A program made the translations under genes and the position numbers. The notes below the pieces were generated by a model, which had not been told where the DNA came from, did no database searches, and worked only from the letters and a program-made list of their open reading frames with translations. From CBDCYS01 sp965226245 (GTDB taxonomy: Bacteria; Acidobacteriota; Terriglobia; Bryobacterales; UBA6623), in assembly GCA_965226245.1 (NCBI GenBank), contig CBDDCL010000015.1:3410001-3474000 (forward strand): a DNA stretch of 64,000 bases, in the 5' to 3' direction. Shown one piece after another: positions 63,216 through 64,000 of the stretch (position 1 is the stretch's first letter; the number at the start of each line of letters is the position of its first letter).

Positions 63216-63743
63216 TTGGAAAGGCAAAAGCAACCGCTCCCTAACAGTCGCGGCGCGGCAACTTATCTCATTACTTTTTCGTGTTACGGCCAGCACCTGC
63301 ACGGCGACGAGCGTGGCTCTATTGACCGCCTGCGTAATCAACCGGGTACGCGGCTCCTGCCCTTGGACGAACCGCGCCACAGGACCGAGGGCGCACTTAT
63401 GCGGGAACCAGCCTATTTACTTGGGCAGCAAGAGCGTTTTGCCGTCCTACAGGCGATTCGGGAAGTGCGTGAATATCGCGGCTGGGAGTTCGCCGCCTGT
63501 CACGTGAGAACGATGCATGTCCATGTTGTCATGACTTCGGAGGAGGATGGCAAAAAGGTGCTGAACGACTTCAAGGCTTACGCCAGCCGCGCCTTGAACA
63601 AACGAGGTGAGAAACGGAACAAACGCTGGGCGCGCCACGGGAGCATCAGGCGGATTACGAACCGCGACCAGCTTGTGAAGGCGATCCGATACCTCATCGA
63701 AGGACAAGGGGAGCCCATGGCCGTGTGGCCCCAGCCCGGCTAG
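63216..63743 (+). CDS. REP-associated tyrosine transposase (RAYT, Y1/IS200-like)
   Basis: The 175-aa protein has the HUH motif ('RTMHVHVVMTSEED') and the helix with the catalytic Tyr ('VLNDFKAYASRALNK'), then 'GSIRRITNRDQLVKAIRYLI'. RAYTs process REP hairpins in single-stranded form. The TTG at 63216 is the only candidate start, and codons 5-13 lie in a segment (CAACCGCTCCCT.ACAGTCGC) that recurs downstream at 63811-63835, so the gene's 5' end overlaps a REP. Confidence 0.82.
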   Translation: MERQKQPLPNSRGAATYLITFSCYGQHLHGDERGSIDRLRNQPGTRLLPLDEPRHRTEGALMREPAYLLGQQERFAVLQAIREVREYRGWEFAACHVRTMHVHVVMTSEEDGKKVLNDFKAYASRALNKRGEKRNKRWARHGSIRRITNRDQLVKAIRYLIEGQGEPMAVWPQPG

Positions 63744-63850
63744 TTCAAACAGCGCGCGTGAGCCGCGTGCGCGAGCAAGCGGGCTCCCCCGCGGAGGATT
63801 GATGCGTTCGAGGCAACCGCTCCCTGACGGTCGCGGCTCCAACGCTGCGT
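63741..63850. repeat. REP-like repeats downstream of the RAYT
   Basis: The block TAGTTCAAACAGCGCGCGTG (which includes the RAYT stop codon), 'GCGAGCAAGCGGG' and 'CAACCGCTCCCTGACGGTCG' repeat the upstream units. The GC-rich inverted segments at 63790-63870 can form hairpins. Confidence 0.7.
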
Positions 63851-64000
63851 TGCCGGAGCCGCGCGCTTGCGGGAGCGGGTCTAAAACCCCAAGCCGCCGG
63901 ATCATAAACGGTGGGCTTAACACCGGCCCGCCCGCCCGAAAGCTGCTTTTCCTTGTTCAAAGACCCTGAACCGCGGCTCAGGGCGTCCACTAACTATAAT

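Overview
The window looks like a GC-rich Acidobacteriota chromosome (Solibacter/Bryobacter-like) heavily invaded by mobile DNA. The phylum call rests on two secreted proteins (4205-5791, 26515-27417) carrying the Solibacter-type TIGR03437 domain, a CRTAC1/ASPIC-UnbV protein and a secreted 'ENLKQL..EVV..KSL.G.F' family remnant. No 16S gene is present, so this is an inference.

Layout. 1-3.1 kb: IS3 element, small membrane genes and a LuxR-type response regulator. 3.1-8.2 kb: two inverted 660-bp copies of an ORF-less group II intron bracket a LamG/TIGR03437 secreted protein, a frameshifted pseudogene and small genes. 8.3-10.6 kb: an AAA ATPase with a zinc hook, RloC/PrrC-like (candidate phage defence). 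11-13.6 kb: phage terminase-like remnant and an IS256 element. 13.6-24.3 kb: one giant surface-polysaccharide gene (minus strand) reading pyruvyltransferase - about 30 coiled-coil repeats - GT2 - GT4 - GT4, cut by IS1595, IS1380 and an IS1380-derived MITE and frameshifted inside the repeats. 24.3-30.4 kb: accessory genes, a tyrosine integrase next to a tRNA-Leu 3' half (att site). 30.4-33.8 kb: CRTAC1 protein, a group II intron relic, a broken PD40 gene.

33.9-47.3 kb: a complete quinohemoprotein amine dehydrogenase (QHNDH) cluster on the minus strand, qhpA-D-C-B-G-F-E. It encodes the dihaem alpha subunit, radical-SAM crosslinker, CTQ-bearing gamma subunit, beta-propeller, flavin monooxygenase, ABC exporter and subtilisin-like leader protease. 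The structural genes are intact and all crosslinking residues of QhpC are present, but qhpD (three large insertions plus a rearrangement) and qhpF (one IS) are broken. The pathway therefore seems recently lost, or the population is mixed.

48.6-61.6 kb: a probable 13-kb composite transposon. Inverted IS1595 copies at the ends share the outer 8-bp repeat CCAAAATA. It carries plasmid-type cargo: HigBA, a MazF-like remnant, ParA plus a small DNA-binding partner with palindromic sites, an integrase fragment and several unknowns. 61.6-64 kb: IS630 remnant, a secreted alpha/beta-hydrolase lacking the usual nucleophile, and a RAYT (REP-associated transposase) with flanking REPs.

Seven apparently identical IS1595 copies, most with clean 8-bp target duplications, point to a very recent burst. 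Three further copies are scrambled. Six MITEs derived from the single IS1380 copy have 5-bp duplications. Several mosaics could be real recombination or assembly error and are flagged as such.
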